64,000 nt of DNA from Arthrobacter alkaliphilus (GTDB lineage: Bacteria > Actinomycetota > Actinomycetes > Actinomycetales > Micrococcaceae), in NCBI RefSeq assembly GCF_021483235.1, contig NZ_JAKEEC010000006.1, forward strand, positions 89,019-153,018, in the 5' to 3' direction. Position numbers and translations under genes: made by a program. Each line of letters opens with the position of its first letter. Positions within the stretch are counted from its first letter, which is position 1. The notes below the pieces were generated by a model. That model was not told where the DNA came from. It saw only the letters and a program-made list of their open reading frames with translations, and searched no databases. Shown in pieces: positions 9,172 to 17,414 of this stretch.

Positions 9172-10419
9172 CTAGGCCTCCGCCGGCACTGCGCCGGCCC
9201 GCACCTCGCCGGGAACACCGGGCTCGCCGCGGCCGTAGAGCCAGTCGTTGTACTGGAAGTTGTTGTCGCCGCGGCTCTTGAACAGCATGTTCCGCAGGAC
9301 ACGGGCGACGCCGTCAACGTGCCAGGACTCGCCCCAGACCCGGGCGGTGCGCTGGACTCGGGCAGTACGGGCCGCCCGGGTTTCATTGAAGTCGCGGAAG
9401 GCAGCTTCCCAGGCGCCGGCGTCGATGCCTTCGGGAGTGAAGACCCTGTCCCGGGTGGCGTGCTGGAGCACGGCTGCATCTTCCAGCGCCTGGCAGGCAC
9501 CCTGGGCCAGGTACTGCAGCATGGGGTGCGCGGCGTCGCCGATGAGTGCCATGCGGCCGGACACCCAGTTCTCGATGGGGTTCCGGTCATACATGGGCCA
9601 GCGGATGCCGGTGGCCAGGTTCTTAAGGGCTTCCCGCACGGCGGGGACGCAGTCTTTGTAAGCGGCCTCGAGTTCGTCCACGCCGCCGTACTGCTCTTCG
9701 CCGCGTTCAAAGGACGGGGACTTGAACACGGCCACGGTGTTGAGCAGCTGGCCCTTCCGCAGCGGGTACTGGACCAAGTGGCAGTTCGGTCCGAGGTAGA
9801 CGATGACGTCTTCCAGGTCCGCCGCGGGGGTCTCCTCGGTGATCGGCACGGTTCCGCGGTATGCCACATACGCAGAGTTGACGGGGCGGTCGTCGGCAAC
9901 CGTGCCGCGGAGGGTGGACTTCAGGCCGTCTGCAGCCAGGATGGCGTCGGCCTCGAACACGTCGCCCTTGGCGCTGTAGGCGCGGGCACGGTCGCCGTCG
10001 GCTTCCACCTTCTGCACCAGCACGTCGTTCACCAGGGTGACGCCGGCTTTCTGGCAGGCTTCGAGCAGGATCCGGTGCAGGTCGCTACGGTGGATCACCA
10101 CGTAGGGGGCGCCGTAGCGTTCCTCAAACTCACCGTCAAGCGTCTGCCGGGTCAGCTCCTCGCCGGTGATGGCATCGCGGAACACCAGGTGCTTGGGCTG
10201 GACGCCGATTTCCAGCGCCTTCTCCAACAGGCCCCAGCGCTTCAGGACGCGGGAGGCATTGGGGGCCATCTGCAGGCCCGCACCCACCTCACCGAAGGCG
10301 GGGGCCACTTCAACCAGGGTGACGTCGGCGCCGTTTTCGCGCAGCGCCAGCGCGCCGGCAAGGCCAGCCATACCACCGCCCACCACCAGGACGTCGGTGG
10401 ACGCTTTGAGGTTAGACAT
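9172..10419 (-). CDS. genH: 3-Hydroxybenzoate 6-monooxygenase
   Basis: A 415-residue flavoprotein aromatic hydroxylase that should convert 3-hydroxybenzoate to gentisate with NADH and O2. Seen: the FAD dinucleotide-binding motif VLVVGGGMAGLAGALAL at the N-terminus, the DG motif in ILAADGLKSTLRG, and the second FAD motif GRMALIGDAAHPMLQYLAQGA. Length and motif spacing fit the salicylate/3-hydroxybenzoate 6-hydroxylase group. ATG 10419 overlaps the end of the transporter gene by 8 nt and has AGGAG upstream, so translation is likely coupled. Its neighbours encode every later step of the gentisate pathway, which fixes the substrate better than the sequence alone. Confidence 0.9.
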   Translation of the reverse strand: MSNLKASTDVLVVGGGMAGLAGALALRENGADVTLVEVAPAFGEVGAGLQMAPNASRVLKRWGLLEKALEIGVQPKHLVFRDAITGEELTRQTLDGEFEERYGAPYVVIHRSDLHRILLEACQKAGVTLVNDVLVQKVEADGDRARAYSAKGDVFEADAILAADGLKSTLRGTVADDRPVNSAYVAYRGTVPITEETPAADLEDVIVYLGPNCHLVQYPLRKGQLLNTVAVFKSPSFERGEEQYGGVDELEAAYKDCVPAVREALKNLATGIRWPMYDRNPIENWVSGRMALIGDAAHPMLQYLAQGACQALEDAAVLQHATRDRVFTPEGIDAGAWEAAFRDFNETRAARTARVQRTARVWGESWHVDGVARVLRNMLFKSRGDNNFQYNDWLYGRGEPGVPGEVRAGAVPAEA

Positions 10420-11707
10420 TGGAAACTCCTATTGCCGTTGATTTCTTGATCTTGATGCCGACCGCTGCGATCAGGATTGCAGCCGCTGCGGCTCCCCCGG
10501 CGAATGCCAGGAAGTTTGAGTCAACGCCCAGGCCCGCTGCCAGGAGGAGCCCGCCGGCCTGCGGTGCGGCCACAGCCCCGATCCGGCCTACACCCAGGGC
10601 CCAGCCAAGGGCGGTACCGCGAAGGTGCGCTGGGTAGTGGCTGGCCACGGCGGCGATGATGAGGCACTGGGTGCCGTGCGTTCCCACACCGGCGAGCACC
10701 AGCATGAAGTAGACGACGGCGACCGGCGGCCCGGTCACCAGGACCACCAGGGCGGCGGCGGCCACCGCCGCTGCCGCGATGGCGGTGGGAATGGGTCCGA
10801 ACCGGGTACCCGCCCACGCCGTCAGCACGGAGCCAGCGACGGCACCCAGGTTGAGCGCCAGTGCGAACGTCAGGGCGGAGCCGAGGTTGTAGCCGGCCAG
10901 CTGCATCAGGTTGGGCAGCCATGTCCCCAGCCCGTACCAGGCGAACAAAGTCACCAGGGTGCCGATGGCGAACAGCAGGCTGATACCGAGGTAGGGCGCC
11001 CGGAGCAGGGAGCCGAAGCCTGCGGATTCCTTCGCCGGGCCGCCACCCGCTTCGGCGTTCTTGCCGGGCGTAAACGTCTCCGGCAGGTAGCGGATACCCA
11101 GCGGGATCACCACCACCAGGGCGACGACGGCCACAAGGAACATCACCGGCCAACCGAAGGCTGGAATGAGCGGGATGCCTACGAGGGCAGCGATGGAGCC
11201 ACCAATGGGAACGCCGGACATCATCAGGGTGGCGATGGTTGACCGCCACTTTTCCGGAACCAGCTCTGCCACCAGCGCGTTGGCAGACGGCACCAGTCCG
11301 CCCAGGCCGATGCCTGCGAGCAGACGCAGGCCGCCGAACACGGGTGCGCTGGGGGCAAACGCACAGAGAATAGTGAAGGCGGAGAACACGACGGCGCAGC
11401 CGACGATGGTGCGCCGCCGGCCCCAGGTATCGGACATGCGGCCGGCAAAGACGGCTCCGATCATCATGCCGACGAAGGCCATCGACCCGATGGTTCCGGC
11501 CGTGGCCTTGGTGAGGCCCCAGCCGGTGTCGCTGATGAGTGAGCCCTGCACGGTGCCGTAGACGATCAGGTCGTAACCGTCGAAAACGACCAGCAGCCAG
11601 CACACCAGGACGGCAAGTACGGAACGCCGGGGAAACCCGGAACGGCCGGCGCCCGGAGCGGGGGCCGCCGCGCGCTGCGGCACTGCAGCGGAAGTTGTGT
11701 GATTCAT
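10412..11707 (-). CDS. genK: MFS aromatic acid:H+ symporter (3-hydroxybenzoate/gentisate uptake)
   Basis: A 431-residue, 12-segment major-facilitator transporter of the AAHS family. The DGYD motif in the first membrane segment (LLVVFDGYDLIVYG) and the loop motif GRMSDTWGRR between helices 2 and 3 are diagnostic; the C-terminus ends IKIKKSTAIG. I start at ATG 11705-11707; a longer frame upstream runs through the divergent regulator and is not used. It is the first gene of a two-gene operon with the hydroxylase and is divergent from the IclR regulator, with a shared operator in the 48-bp gap. In Corynebacterium glutamicum the same pairing is called genKH. Confidence 0.9.
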   Translation of the reverse strand: MNHTTSAAVPQRAAAPAPGAGRSGFPRRSVLAVLVCWLLVVFDGYDLIVYGTVQGSLISDTGWGLTKATAGTIGSMAFVGMMIGAVFAGRMSDTWGRRRTIVGCAVVFSAFTILCAFAPSAPVFGGLRLLAGIGLGGLVPSANALVAELVPEKWRSTIATLMMSGVPIGGSIAALVGIPLIPAFGWPVMFLVAVVALVVVIPLGIRYLPETFTPGKNAEAGGGPAKESAGFGSLLRAPYLGISLLFAIGTLVTLFAWYGLGTWLPNLMQLAGYNLGSALTFALALNLGAVAGSVLTAWAGTRFGPIPTAIAAAAVAAAALVVLVTGPPVAVVYFMLVLAGVGTHGTQCLIIAAVASHYPAHLRGTALGWALGVGRIGAVAAPQAGGLLLAAGLGVDSNFLAFAGGAAAAAILIAAVGIKIKKSTAIGVSNV

Positions 11708-11744
11708 GCCACCACTGTGCTGGCAGTCGTACTTTCCCGCACAT

Positions 11745-11767
11745 AAGATTCTGCCATGCAGAATCTT
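11745..11767. promoter_or_regulatory. Perfect IclR-type operator overlapping the genR start
   Basis: A perfect 10-bp inverted repeat, AAGATTCTGC then 3 nt then GCAGAATCTT, lies across the ATG (11756) of the IclR gene and 38 bp from the divergent transporter start. Its core ATTCTG-N5-CAGAAT (11748-11764) recurs exactly at 12589-12605. The C. glutamicum GenR site is reported as ATTCC and GGAAT half-sites with similar spacing, so this is a close match in form. Confidence 0.85.
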
Positions 11768-12562
11768 CCTGCCAGGCGGAAGCCCACCTACTCCATCGAA
11801 GCGGTGGACAACGCCCTGCAGCTCCTCCAATTGCTCCGGGATGTGGGCAGCCTCCGGCTCAAGGATGCCGCCGAGGAGCTGGGGGTTGCCCCTTCCACGG
11901 CCCACCGACTGCTGGCAATGCTGGTGTACCGCGGCTTCGCAATCCAGGATGAGACGCGCCGCTATGCTCCCGGCCCGGCGATGGGTGCCGGCCCGGCCGG
12001 GTTCAGCTGGACCAGGCAATTGAGGGACATCTCCCGCCCACACATGGAAGGCCTGTGTACCCGCACCAACGAGACCGTCAACCTCATGATCCGGGTGGGC
12101 ACCAAGGTCCGGTTCCTAGACACAGTGGAAAGCAGCAATATCCTCCGGGTCGGAGACCGCCAGGGAACGCTGCTGCCGGCACACAAGGCCTCCGGCGGGA
12201 AGGCCATCCTGGCGGAAATGGAACCGTCCGCACTGGAGCAGCTGTTTCACAGCCCCAACTCGGAGCTCGCCGGAGACTACATTCCCGACGCCGAGTACCC
12301 GGCATTCTTGCGCGAGCTTGAGTCTGTGCGCGCCAACGGATTCGCCGCCAACTTTGAAGGTACTGAGGAGGGCATCAGCGCCTTTGGGATAGCTGTGCAC
12401 AACGGCCAAGGCGTGGTGGTGGGCGCCCTGAGCGTGGCCACTCCGGTGGCCAGGTTCCGGCCGCTGTTCGACGCCGGGCTGGTGGGCGTCATGATGGAAA
12501 CGCGGCGCCAACTGGAAATCGACATCGCAGCCAATCCGGTGGACGGCTCCCGGGGCAGCTGA
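11756..12562 (+). CDS. genR: IclR-family regulator of the gentisate genes
   Basis: A 268-residue IclR protein. The winged helix-turn-helix is at residues ~15-75 (DAAEELGVAPSTAHRLLAML), and the effector domain includes TNETVNLMI, LLPAHKASGGKAILAE, and ANFEGTEEGISAFGIAV. The ATG at 11756 sits in the centre of an operator palindrome, implying autoregulation. It is divergent from genKH and 119 bp ahead of genDFM, which has its own copy of the operator. By analogy with GenR of C. glutamicum it should control both operons in response to 3-hydroxybenzoate or gentisate; the direction of control cannot be read from sequence. Confidence 0.9.
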   Translation: MQNLPARRKPTYSIEAVDNALQLLQLLRDVGSLRLKDAAEELGVAPSTAHRLLAMLVYRGFAIQDETRRYAPGPAMGAGPAGFSWTRQLRDISRPHMEGLCTRTNETVNLMIRVGTKVRFLDTVESSNILRVGDRQGTLLPAHKASGGKAILAEMEPSALEQLFHSPNSELAGDYIPDAEYPAFLRELESVRANGFAANFEGTEEGISAFGIAVHNGQGVVVGALSVATPVARFRPLFDAGLVGVMMETRRQLEIDIAANPVDGSRGS

Positions 12563-12588
12563 CGCCCCCACGAAATGCCCAACGCGGA

Positions 12589-12605
12589 ATTCTGCTAGAC
12601 AGAAT
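12589..12605. promoter_or_regulatory. Second IclR-type operator, upstream of genD
   Basis: ATTCTG-N5-CAGAAT, identical in both half-sites and in spacing to the core of the site at 11748-11764. It lies 77 bp before the gentisate dioxygenase start, in the promoter region of the genDFM operon. Confidence 0.85.
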
Positions 12606-12681
12606 ATATTGGGCGTCACAGTGCCATACTCCTTACGGTCGAATCCACGTCACATTCAGTCCGCACGCAAGGAGAAGGCCA

Positions 12682-13836
12682 GTGCCGACCAGCGCTGAAA
12701 ACCAAACGCATGAGTCCGTCGCGCAGGAGCACCACGTTCCCCAGCCCACCCCCGAGGAGGCTGCCCAGCTCGAGCAGCTGTACCGGGACTTCGACAAAGG
12801 GAACCTGATTCCGTTGTGGACGGAGATCGGTGACCTGATGCCGATGGTCCCGTCACCGAAAGCTGTGCCGCACGTGTGGCGGTGGGATGACCTGTACCCG
12901 TTGGCAGCCCGGGCCGGCGACCTGGTTCCGGTGGGCCGCGGCGGGGAGCGCCGGGCCATTGCCCTGGCCAACCCCGGCTTGGGCGGCACCCCCTATGCCA
13001 CCCCCACGCTGTGGGCCGCCATCCAGTACCTGGGCGGCCGCGAAACCGCGCCCGAACACCGCCACTCACAGAACGCCTTCCGTTTCGTCGTGGAGGGCGA
13101 GGGGGTCTGGACGGTGGTGAACGGCGATCCGGTGCGGATGTCCCGCGGCGACTTCCTGCTCACTCCGGGCTGGAACTTCCACGGCCACCACAACGACACC
13201 GACGAGCCGATGGCCTGGATCGATGGCCTCGACATCCCGTTCGTGCATTACGCCGACGCCGGGTTCTTCGAATTCGGCACGGAACGCGTCACCGACGAGG
13301 CAACCCCGGACATCTCGCGCTCCGAACGTCTCTGGGCCCACCCCGGCCTGCGTCCGCTGTCGGGGCTGGAGAACACCACCAACTCCCCCATCGCCGCCTA
13401 CCGGTGGAAGTACACCGACGCCGCCCTGCGTGAGCAGCTGATGCTGGAAGACGAAGGCCACCCGGCCACGGTGTCCCAGGGCCACGCCGCGATCCGGTAC
13501 ACCAACCCCACCACCGGCGGGGACGTTATGCCCACCATCCGTGCCGAGTTCCACCGGCTGCGTGCCGGCGCCTGGACCGAGACGGTCCGCGAGGTCGGTT
13601 CCAGTGTGTGGCAGGTTTTTGAAGGCACCGGCACCGTGACCATGAGCGGCGAAACCCGGGTGCTGGCCAAGGGCGACCTGTTCGTCGTCCCGTCCTGGGC
13701 ATCATTCTCCCTTCAGGCGGACCTGCAGGCCGACGCCGGTTCGCAAACTGAGTTTGATTTGTTCCGGTTCAGCGACGCCCCCATTTTTGAGCGCCTAAAC
13801 TTCAACCGCACCTACATCGAAGGACGCACCAAATAA
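12682..13836 (+). CDS. genD: Gentisate 1,2-dioxygenase
   Basis: A 384-residue double-cupin, ring-cleaving Fe(II) dioxygenase that opens gentisate to maleylpyruvate. Metal ligands are seen in the N-terminal cupin as EHRHSQNAFRFVVEG, with TPGWNFHGHHN as the second cupin motif. The C-terminal cupin (SSVWQVFEGTGTV, PSWASF) lacks a full ligand set, as usual in the family. GTG 12682 follows AAGGAG at 8-9 bp. Its stop codon overlaps the next start by one base (TAATG), so the three genes genD-F-M are translationally coupled. Confidence 0.93.
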   Translation: MPTSAENQTHESVAQEHHVPQPTPEEAAQLEQLYRDFDKGNLIPLWTEIGDLMPMVPSPKAVPHVWRWDDLYPLAARAGDLVPVGRGGERRAIALANPGLGGTPYATPTLWAAIQYLGGRETAPEHRHSQNAFRFVVEGEGVWTVVNGDPVRMSRGDFLLTPGWNFHGHHNDTDEPMAWIDGLDIPFVHYADAGFFEFGTERVTDEATPDISRSERLWAHPGLRPLSGLENTTNSPIAAYRWKYTDAALREQLMLEDEGHPATVSQGHAAIRYTNPTTGGDVMPTIRAEFHRLRAGAWTETVREVGSSVWQVFEGTGTVTMSGETRVLAKGDLFVVPSWASFSLQADLQADAGSQTEFDLFRFSDAPIFERLNFNRTYIEGRTK

Positions 13837-14663
13837 TGAAACTCCTCACCCTCCGGCTCGACAACGGCAGCACGACGGCGGCCCGCCAGGACGGCGCCAC
13901 CCTCACCGAGATCCCCGGCTACTCCGACGTCCGCGCCCTGCTTCAGGACCCCGCCTGGGAAACCACCGCGAAAGCAGCCACCGGCCCAACGCACCCCCTC
14001 GACGGCGCCGACCTCGCCGCCGTCGTGCCCTCCCCCGGCAAGATCATCTGCGTGGGCCATAACTACCGCAACCACATCAAGGAAATGGGCCGCGAAGTCC
14101 CCGCGCACCCCACCCTGTTCGCCAAGTACGCCGAGTCCCTGATCGGGCCAAACGACGACCTGGCCCTGCCGCAGGAATCGGACACCGTGGACTGGGAAGC
14201 CGAACTCGCCGTCGTCATCGGCAAGACAGGCCGCCGCATCCCCGAAGCCCAAGCCGCGGACCACATCGCCGGCTACTCGGTCCTGAACGACATCAGCATG
14301 CGCGACTACCAGTTCCGCACCATCCAGTGGCTGCAGGGCAAAACCTGGGAGAAGTCCACCCCGTTCGGCCCGGCCCTGGTCACCAAGGACGAATTCACCC
14401 CAGGCCCGCTGATGACCTCGGCCGTGGACGGCGACATCCAGCAGTCCACCCCCACCAGCGATCTGGTGTTCACCCCCGAATACCTGGTCTCCTACATCTC
14501 CACGATCATCACGCTCAACCCCGGAGACGTAATCGCCACCGGCACGCCCGGCGGCGTGGGCCACGCCCAGGACCCCAAGCGCTACCTGCAGGAAGGCCAG
14601 ATCCTGGTCACCGCCATCGAGGGCCTCGGCCAGCTGACCAACCGCGTGGTCAAGGAAGCCTGA
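13836..14663 (+). CDS. genF: Fumarylpyruvate hydrolase (FAH family)
   Basis: A 275-residue fumarylacetoacetate-hydrolase-family enzyme, expected to split fumarylpyruvate into fumarate and pyruvate. The FAH core is clear: KIICVGHNYRNHIKEMG, the metal-binding acidic cluster around DWEAELAVVIG and GYSVLNDISMRDYQ, and the C-terminal GDVIATGTPGGVG. It lies between the dioxygenase and the isomerase, overlapping both by 1-3 nt (TAATG and TGATG). The isomerase comes after it in the operon although it acts before it in the pathway. Confidence 0.92.
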   Translation: MKLLTLRLDNGSTTAARQDGATLTEIPGYSDVRALLQDPAWETTAKAATGPTHPLDGADLAAVVPSPGKIICVGHNYRNHIKEMGREVPAHPTLFAKYAESLIGPNDDLALPQESDTVDWEAELAVVIGKTGRRIPEAQAADHIAGYSVLNDISMRDYQFRTIQWLQGKTWEKSTPFGPALVTKDEFTPGPLMTSAVDGDIQQSTPTSDLVFTPEYLVSYISTIITLNPGDVIATGTPGGVGHAQDPKRYLQEGQILVTAIEGLGQLTNRVVKEA

Positions 14664-15421
14664 TGGTCGCCCGGCACGACCAGACCACCGATCCCGTCCT
14701 GCTCGACGGGCTCCTCCAGGCCCGGCGCGGCACCGCATTTTTCGCCCGCAAGCTCAACGAGCTCACCGACGCGGAGCTGGACGGGGAGTCGCTGCTGCCG
14801 GGCTGGACCCGCCGGCACGTTGTGGCCCACGTGGGCTACAACGCCCGTGCAGTCGCGCGGCTGGTCGAATGGGCGGCCACCGGGGTGGAGACACCCATGT
14901 ACCCCTCGGTGGATGTCCGCAACCACGAAATCGAGTTCGGCGCCACCCTCTCCCCGATCGCGCTGCGCAACCTGTTCGAGCACTCCGCGGTGCACTTGAA
15001 CGTTGAATGGCGCGACCTGCCGGCCGCCAACTGGCACCACAAGGTCAAAACCGTCCAAGGCAGGACCGTCCCAGCGGAAGAGACCGTGTGGATGCGCACC
15101 CGCGAAGTCTGGGTGCACGCCGTCGACCTGGACAACGGGGCGACCTTTGTTGACATCCCGGCACCTGTGCTGGAGCGGCTGCTCAAAGACATCATCGGCG
15201 CCTGGCGCACCCGCGGCACGGACAAGGACCTGCTGGTCGAGGTCACCGGCCAGCCCTCAACGATGACTTACGGTGATACCGCAGCCACCGCGCCGACGGT
15301 CGTGTCCGGCTCCCTGCCAGCCATCACCCAGTGGGCCACCGGCCGGGGCACGCATGGAACAACGGCAACGCGGGACGGCGAAGCGGTGACCCCGTCCCCC
15401 CTGGCCCCGAACTGGATTTAG
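14663..15421 (+). CDS. genM: Mycothiol-dependent maleylpyruvate isomerase
   Basis: A 252-residue DinB/MDMPI-fold protein that isomerises maleylpyruvate to fumarylpyruvate using mycothiol. The N-terminal LPGWTRRHVVAHVGYNARA provides the first zinc-ligand His, and TREVWVHAVDLDNG the Glu-x3-His pair. This actinobacterial type replaces the glutathione-dependent isomerase of proteobacteria. The start ATG at 14663 overlaps the preceding TGA (TGATG). It closes the operon; a lipoprotein gene is convergent 49 bp downstream. Confidence 0.92.
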   Translation: MVARHDQTTDPVLLDGLLQARRGTAFFARKLNELTDAELDGESLLPGWTRRHVVAHVGYNARAVARLVEWAATGVETPMYPSVDVRNHEIEFGATLSPIALRNLFEHSAVHLNVEWRDLPAANWHHKVKTVQGRTVPAEETVWMRTREVWVHAVDLDNGATFVDIPAPVLERLLKDIIGAWRTRGTDKDLLVEVTGQPSTMTYGDTAATAPTVVSGSLPAITQWATGRGTHGTTATRDGEAVTPSPLAPNWI

Positions 15422-15470
15422 GCGGGGCATCTGGCGCCATAGCAGGCTGTTCGAGCCGGGCGCCCTGGCG

Positions 15471-16292
15471 TCAGTAGGACAATGACCGGTAGATCATTTC
15501 GGCGTCCTTGACGTCATTTTCCGCAGCGAAATCCGCGGCAGGTACCTTGGCGTTTTGCTCCCGGCTTCGGCCTTGGAAGAGGCCGCCGAACGTGGAGTAG
15601 ACGCCAGGGTGGGTGGGGGAAGCAATGTACACGGTGTCCTCGGCGGTGCCCAAAAGCATCTCGTTGACCGTTCCTCCGCCTCCGCCTGCGGCGGCGGTTG
15701 TGTAGAGGACATTGGCGGGTCCGTAGTTGGGGATGGACAGCCCAGTCTTAGTGTTGATGGCAACGCACTGGAAGCCGCACGAACCCGTGGGGTCCATTTT
15801 GAAGTTGTTCGCCCCGTAAGCGCTTTGCTTGGTGAAACTTGATGCCGTGATGTCAAAGCCGCCAGGGCTTGTCAGATGGACGGTCTCGGTTCCATCCCCG
15901 CTCTCGTAGGTCCGCACCAGCCAAGTCGAGGGGTATTTCAGCGTGTACCCTGCCTGGGGCGACGTGAACGAATTCCATCCCGCGTATGCATCCTCCTGGA
16001 CGGATGGATCCGCCGCTGGCGCTGGCGCAGGCGCAGGCTCCGAAGCTGGGGCCGTCGTCGAAGGCGCACTCTCCGAAGCGCTCGGCGAAGCTGGGGCCGT
16101 CGTCGAAGGCGCACTCTGCGAAGCGCTCGGCGAAGCCGGGGCCGTCGTCGAAGGCGCACTCTCCGAAGCCGGTGCCGCCGTCGTGCTCGTCGCAGCGACG
16201 GGCCGACCGGCAGTGCAGCCCGTTGCGCCGCCTAATAGGACGGCAAGACCAGCAAAAGCGGCCAGCCACCGGGTTCCGCGCATTTTCTCCAT
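15471..16292 (-). CDS. Secreted lipoprotein with Ser/Thr/Ala/Pro-rich repeat linker
   Basis: A 273-residue lipoprotein. The N-terminus MEKMRGTRWLAAFAGLAVL ends in a lipobox-like GGATGC, so Cys near residue 27 should be lipidated and the protein anchored outside the membrane. Residues ~30-90 are low-complexity, with a 15-residue unit (SAPSTTAPASPSAS-like) repeated three times. The C-terminal ~170 residues (GYTLKYPSTWLV, DITASSF, GSCGFQCV) resemble the PsbP-like fold used by many actinobacterial lipoproteins; two Cys could pair. I prefer ATG 16290-16292 because GGGGGA precedes it. Function unknown. Confidence 0.75.
   Translation of the reverse strand: MEKMRGTRWLAAFAGLAVLLGGATGCTAGRPVAATSTTAAPASESAPSTTAPASPSASQSAPSTTAPASPSASESAPSTTAPASEPAPAPAPAADPSVQEDAYAGWNSFTSPQAGYTLKYPSTWLVRTYESGDGTETVHLTSPGGFDITASSFTKQSAYGANNFKMDPTGSCGFQCVAINTKTGLSIPNYGPANVLYTTAAAGGGGGTVNEMLLGTAEDTVYIASPTHPGVYSTFGGLFQGRSREQNAKVPAADFAAENDVKDAEMIYRSLSY
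16042..16176. repeat. Three 45-bp tandem repeats inside the lipoprotein gene
   Basis: Copies at 16042-16086, 16087-16131 and 16132-16176 differ by only one base between copies one and two; the third diverges at its end. The 45-bp period keeps the reading frame and encodes the 15-residue linker repeat, so copy number could vary without breaking the gene. Confidence 0.9.
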
Positions 16293-16773
16293 CAAATTCC
16301 CCCATATCGAAATTGTTCCCCCATGCCGGTTTAGTCGCTGGGAAACACAGTTGATCCGGCCCTGCGCGAAAGCCGCACCAGTGCTCAAAGAAAGAATCGT
16401 CTATCAACGGTCACGCGGAAAGATCCTTGAAATAACAGATTTGTAACTTCATTTGGGTTGGTTCCCATTCGTTCCCGCGGTCACTCCACCGACCCGCGGC
16501 CGGTCGCCAGGGGGTGGCTAATGGAATACGCCTGGCTGAGTGGCAGGCGTCCGAAAAGGATGTTGACGTCCACTGGCGCCCACCGCGTGGTGGATCAGAC
16601 TTGCGAGGGACGGGGACGGATCCACGCCGAATTCGCGTCGCACGAACCTTGCATCCATAAGCATGCTTAGTACCCTAGTAGACCGAAGCGGACCATAAAA
16701 CACCAAAACCTCAAGGTTCCCCGGATGTAGTGACCCGGCAGGGGCCACACCGAAAAGTTAGGAGAGTATCCAC
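16293..16773. promoter_or_regulatory. Intergenic region with a 12-bp palindrome before the AhpD-like gene
   Basis: About 480 bp between divergent genes. No convincing gene is seen; short open frames here have no ribosome site. TAAGCATGCTTA at 16658-16669 is a perfect 12-bp palindrome about 105 bp before the AhpD-like gene and could be an operator. AGGAG lies just before ATG 16774. Confidence 0.4.
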
Positions 16774-17337
16774 ATGCCACGCATTCCCGCCCACACCGTT
16801 GCCACAGCTCCTGATGCATCCAAGGAATCCGCACGGAAACTTGAGAAAAAGATGGGCAAACTGCTCAACATCCACGCCGGAATGGCCCACTCACCCGTCG
16901 TGATAGCCTCCTACGAAGCAATGTCCTCCGCCATCGCCGCCCACGGCACCTTCGACGCCCGCACCCGCGAAGCGATCGCCCTGGCGGTCGGAAACCAGAA
17001 CGGCTGCGACTACTGTCAAGCCGCACACACCCTCTCGGCACGGCGGGCCGGCTTGAAAGACGATCAAATCCTCGCAGTCCGGGCCGGGGATGTGGATTTC
17101 GACGACAAACTCGCGGCGATCACCGGCGTCGCCCGTGAAGCCGCGGCCCGGACCGGGAACGTCTCCGACGCGACCTGGCAGGCCGCCCTCGACGCCGGCT
17201 GGAGCCCCGAGGAACTCTCCGAGGCGTTCGCCCACATCGCGGCGAACCTTTACACCAATTACTTCAACCACTACGCCGGGACGGAACTGGACCTTCCCTC
17301 CGCCCCCGAACTCACCGCCGACGCGCCCCTCTCTTGA
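16774..17337 (+). CDS. Carboxymuconolactone decarboxylase / AhpD-family protein
   Basis: A 187-residue all-helical CMD-domain protein. The redox motif GCDYCQAAHT (Cys-x2-Cys with the following His) marks the AhpD-like peroxidase branch. Typical flanking helices are FDARTREAIALAVGNQNG and DDKLAAI. It probably reduces peroxides or disulfides in the cytoplasm. ATG 16774 follows AGGAG. The glycosyltransferase starts 77 bp further on in the same direction. It is not obviously connected to the gentisate genes although the family also includes true decarboxylases. Confidence 0.88.
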   Translation: MPRIPAHTVATAPDASKESARKLEKKMGKLLNIHAGMAHSPVVIASYEAMSSAIAAHGTFDARTREAIALAVGNQNGCDYCQAAHTLSARRAGLKDDQILAVRAGDVDFDDKLAAITGVAREAAARTGNVSDATWQAALDAGWSPEELSEAFAHIAANLYTNYFNHYAGTELDLPSAPELTADAPLS

Positions 17338-17414
17338 GGCTGGAAGACTTGATCTGCACCGCGGTCCGGCAGTGGGGGTTGTCCCCTCGGTCCCGTTCGG
17401 GAAAGGATTGCCCG

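Noticed and set aside
10412..12043. Longer transporter gene reading through the IclR regulator
   Set aside because: The extension is antisense to a clear IclR gene and has no transporter features; the family N-terminus begins near 11707.
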